Source of the DNA: Aurantimonadaceae bacterium
GTDB lineage: Bacteria; Pseudomonadota; Alphaproteobacteria; Rhizobiales; Rhizobiaceae
Reading direction: 5' to 3'
DNA: 6,966 bases
NCBI GenBank assembly: GCA_003232595.1
Contig: QIIJ01000071.1
Location: forward strand, 1-6,966
The translations under genes were made by a program, and so were the position numbers. Below the pieces are notes generated by a model. That model saw nothing but the letters and a program-made list of their open reading frames with translations. It searched no databases and was not told where the DNA came from. Every line of letters begins with the position of its first letter. The stretch's first letter is position 1. Below, in pieces: positions 6,591 to 6,966 of the stretch.

Positions 6591-6692
6591 GGGGTTGGGG
6601 TGAGGCGGTCTAAGCGCTGCAATCGCTAACGCGAGCGATGCTTGTAGCATCGCACCTACCCCTTAACCCCCTCCTCTTGAGAGGGAGAGGGA
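6591..6692. repeat. Intergenic inverted-repeat (REP/MITE-like) element
   Basis: GGGGTTGGGGTGAGG (6591-6605) pairs imperfectly with CCTACCCCTTAACCCC (6655-6670). Between these arms lie two hairpins that share one strand: ATCGCT-AACGCG-AGCGAT (6622-6639) and GCGATGC-TTGTA-GCATCGC (6635-6653, perfect 7-bp arms). A purine tract follows, with CCTCT-TG-AGAGG at 6673-6684. G/C-tract elements of this shape are common as dispersed intergenic repeats in proteobacteria. It lies 37-45 bp after the SDR and could stabilise or end the operon transcript, but no T-run follows either hairpin. Copies elsewhere in the genome cannot be seen from here. Confidence 0.5.
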
Positions 6693-6845
6693 GATTGAAA
6701 CTGACTCGCTATCAATCGTTGAGGAAGACGAGTTATGTTGAAAATTAGAATCATTCTGCTCTGATTCCTGGCGCTGGGGCTGGAGCGGGCTTTCCCGGTC
6801 ATGCTGGGGCATATCACTAACAGAAACCTGTCTTTCATTTTGCAT
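6663..6845 (-). CDS. Doubtful small hypothetical protein
   Basis: A 60-codon minus-strand ORF. Its ATG at 6845 is preceded by an excellent GGGGAGG (6859-6853) at 7 bp, which is the main reason to list it. The product is hydrophilic and rich in Gln, Ser, Asn and Glu, beginning MQNERQVSVSDMPQHDRESP, with no recognisable domain, signal peptide or membrane helix. The last nine or so residues (SLSLSRGGG) and the stop are supplied by the inverted-repeat element. The ORF may therefore be a gene truncated by insertion of the element, or no gene at all. It runs convergent to the SDR. Confidence 0.3.
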   Translation of the reverse strand: MQNERQVSVSDMPQHDRESPLQPQRQESEQNDSNFQHNSSSSTIDSESVSISLSLSRGGG

Positions 6846-6966
6846 ATATCAGCCTCCCCTGTCGCTTTGGCTGTCGGGCTTTTCCAATTCCTGCCTAAAT
6901 TGCGCGCCAGACGTCCGGTTCAACCATCAGAGGTTTTATCACTAAAATAGCGATAACCTCCAGTCA
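6846..6966. other. Right-edge non-coding stretch with an inverted repeat
   Basis: No ORF with support was found on either strand. At 6930-6960, GAGGTTTTATC and GATAACCTC form inverted arms (9 bp pair, with two extra T in the left arm) around an 11-nt spacer, ACTAAAATAGC. No T-run follows. It may be an operator or a stem for a gene beyond the window. The inner TATC/GATA half-sites recall the two operators near the left end, but the spacing is 11, not 5. Confidence 0.35.

Noticed and set aside
6656..6838. Second minus-strand ORF overlapping the small hypothetical one
   Set aside because: It is in a different frame with no ribosome binding site of its own, and its C-terminus is also repeat-derived.

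Overview
The window looks like accessory chromosomal DNA from an alphaproteobacterium, most likely a sphingomonad-type marine or freshwater organism of moderate GC. This rests on the style of the large TonB-dependent receptor (AYA-Q signal peptide, VVIG-type TonB box, C-terminal Phe) and on the company of SCP2 and SDR genes. The taxonomic call is an inference, not a match.

Layout: at the left edge, on the minus strand, is a PadR-family repressor gene that runs off the window and carries a one-base frameshift. A control region of about 325 bp separates it from five plus-strand genes. These are a TonB-dependent outer-membrane receptor (641-3415), a cytoplasmic iodothyronine-deiodinase-like thioredoxin-fold protein with Cys at the selenocysteine position (3474-4151), an SCP2 lipid/sterol-binding domain fused to about seven membrane helices (4227-5261), a stand-alone SCP2 protein (5332-5682) and a 2,4-dienoyl-CoA-reductase-like SDR (about 5756-6553). 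Gaps are 58-75 bp. Most genes have good ribosome binding sites and no convincing terminator lies between them, so they probably form one operon.

The control region holds two perfect palindromes sharing the core TATC-N5-GATA. One overlaps the predicted start of transcription of the PadR gene, and the other overlaps a TATAAT box in front of the receptor gene. This fits one PadR repressor controlling both itself and the operon.

Working model (inference): a ligand-inducible uptake and processing module for a hydrophobic, possibly halogenated or sterol-like compound. The receptor would bring it across the outer membrane, the SCP2 proteins would bind it at the inner membrane and in the cytoplasm, and the deiodinase-like and SDR enzymes would carry out reductive steps. 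No substrate can be read from the sequence.

The last 400 bases hold no clear gene. They contain a G/C-tract inverted-repeat element with competing hairpins, a doubtful small minus-strand ORF that ends inside that element, and an inverted repeat at the right edge.
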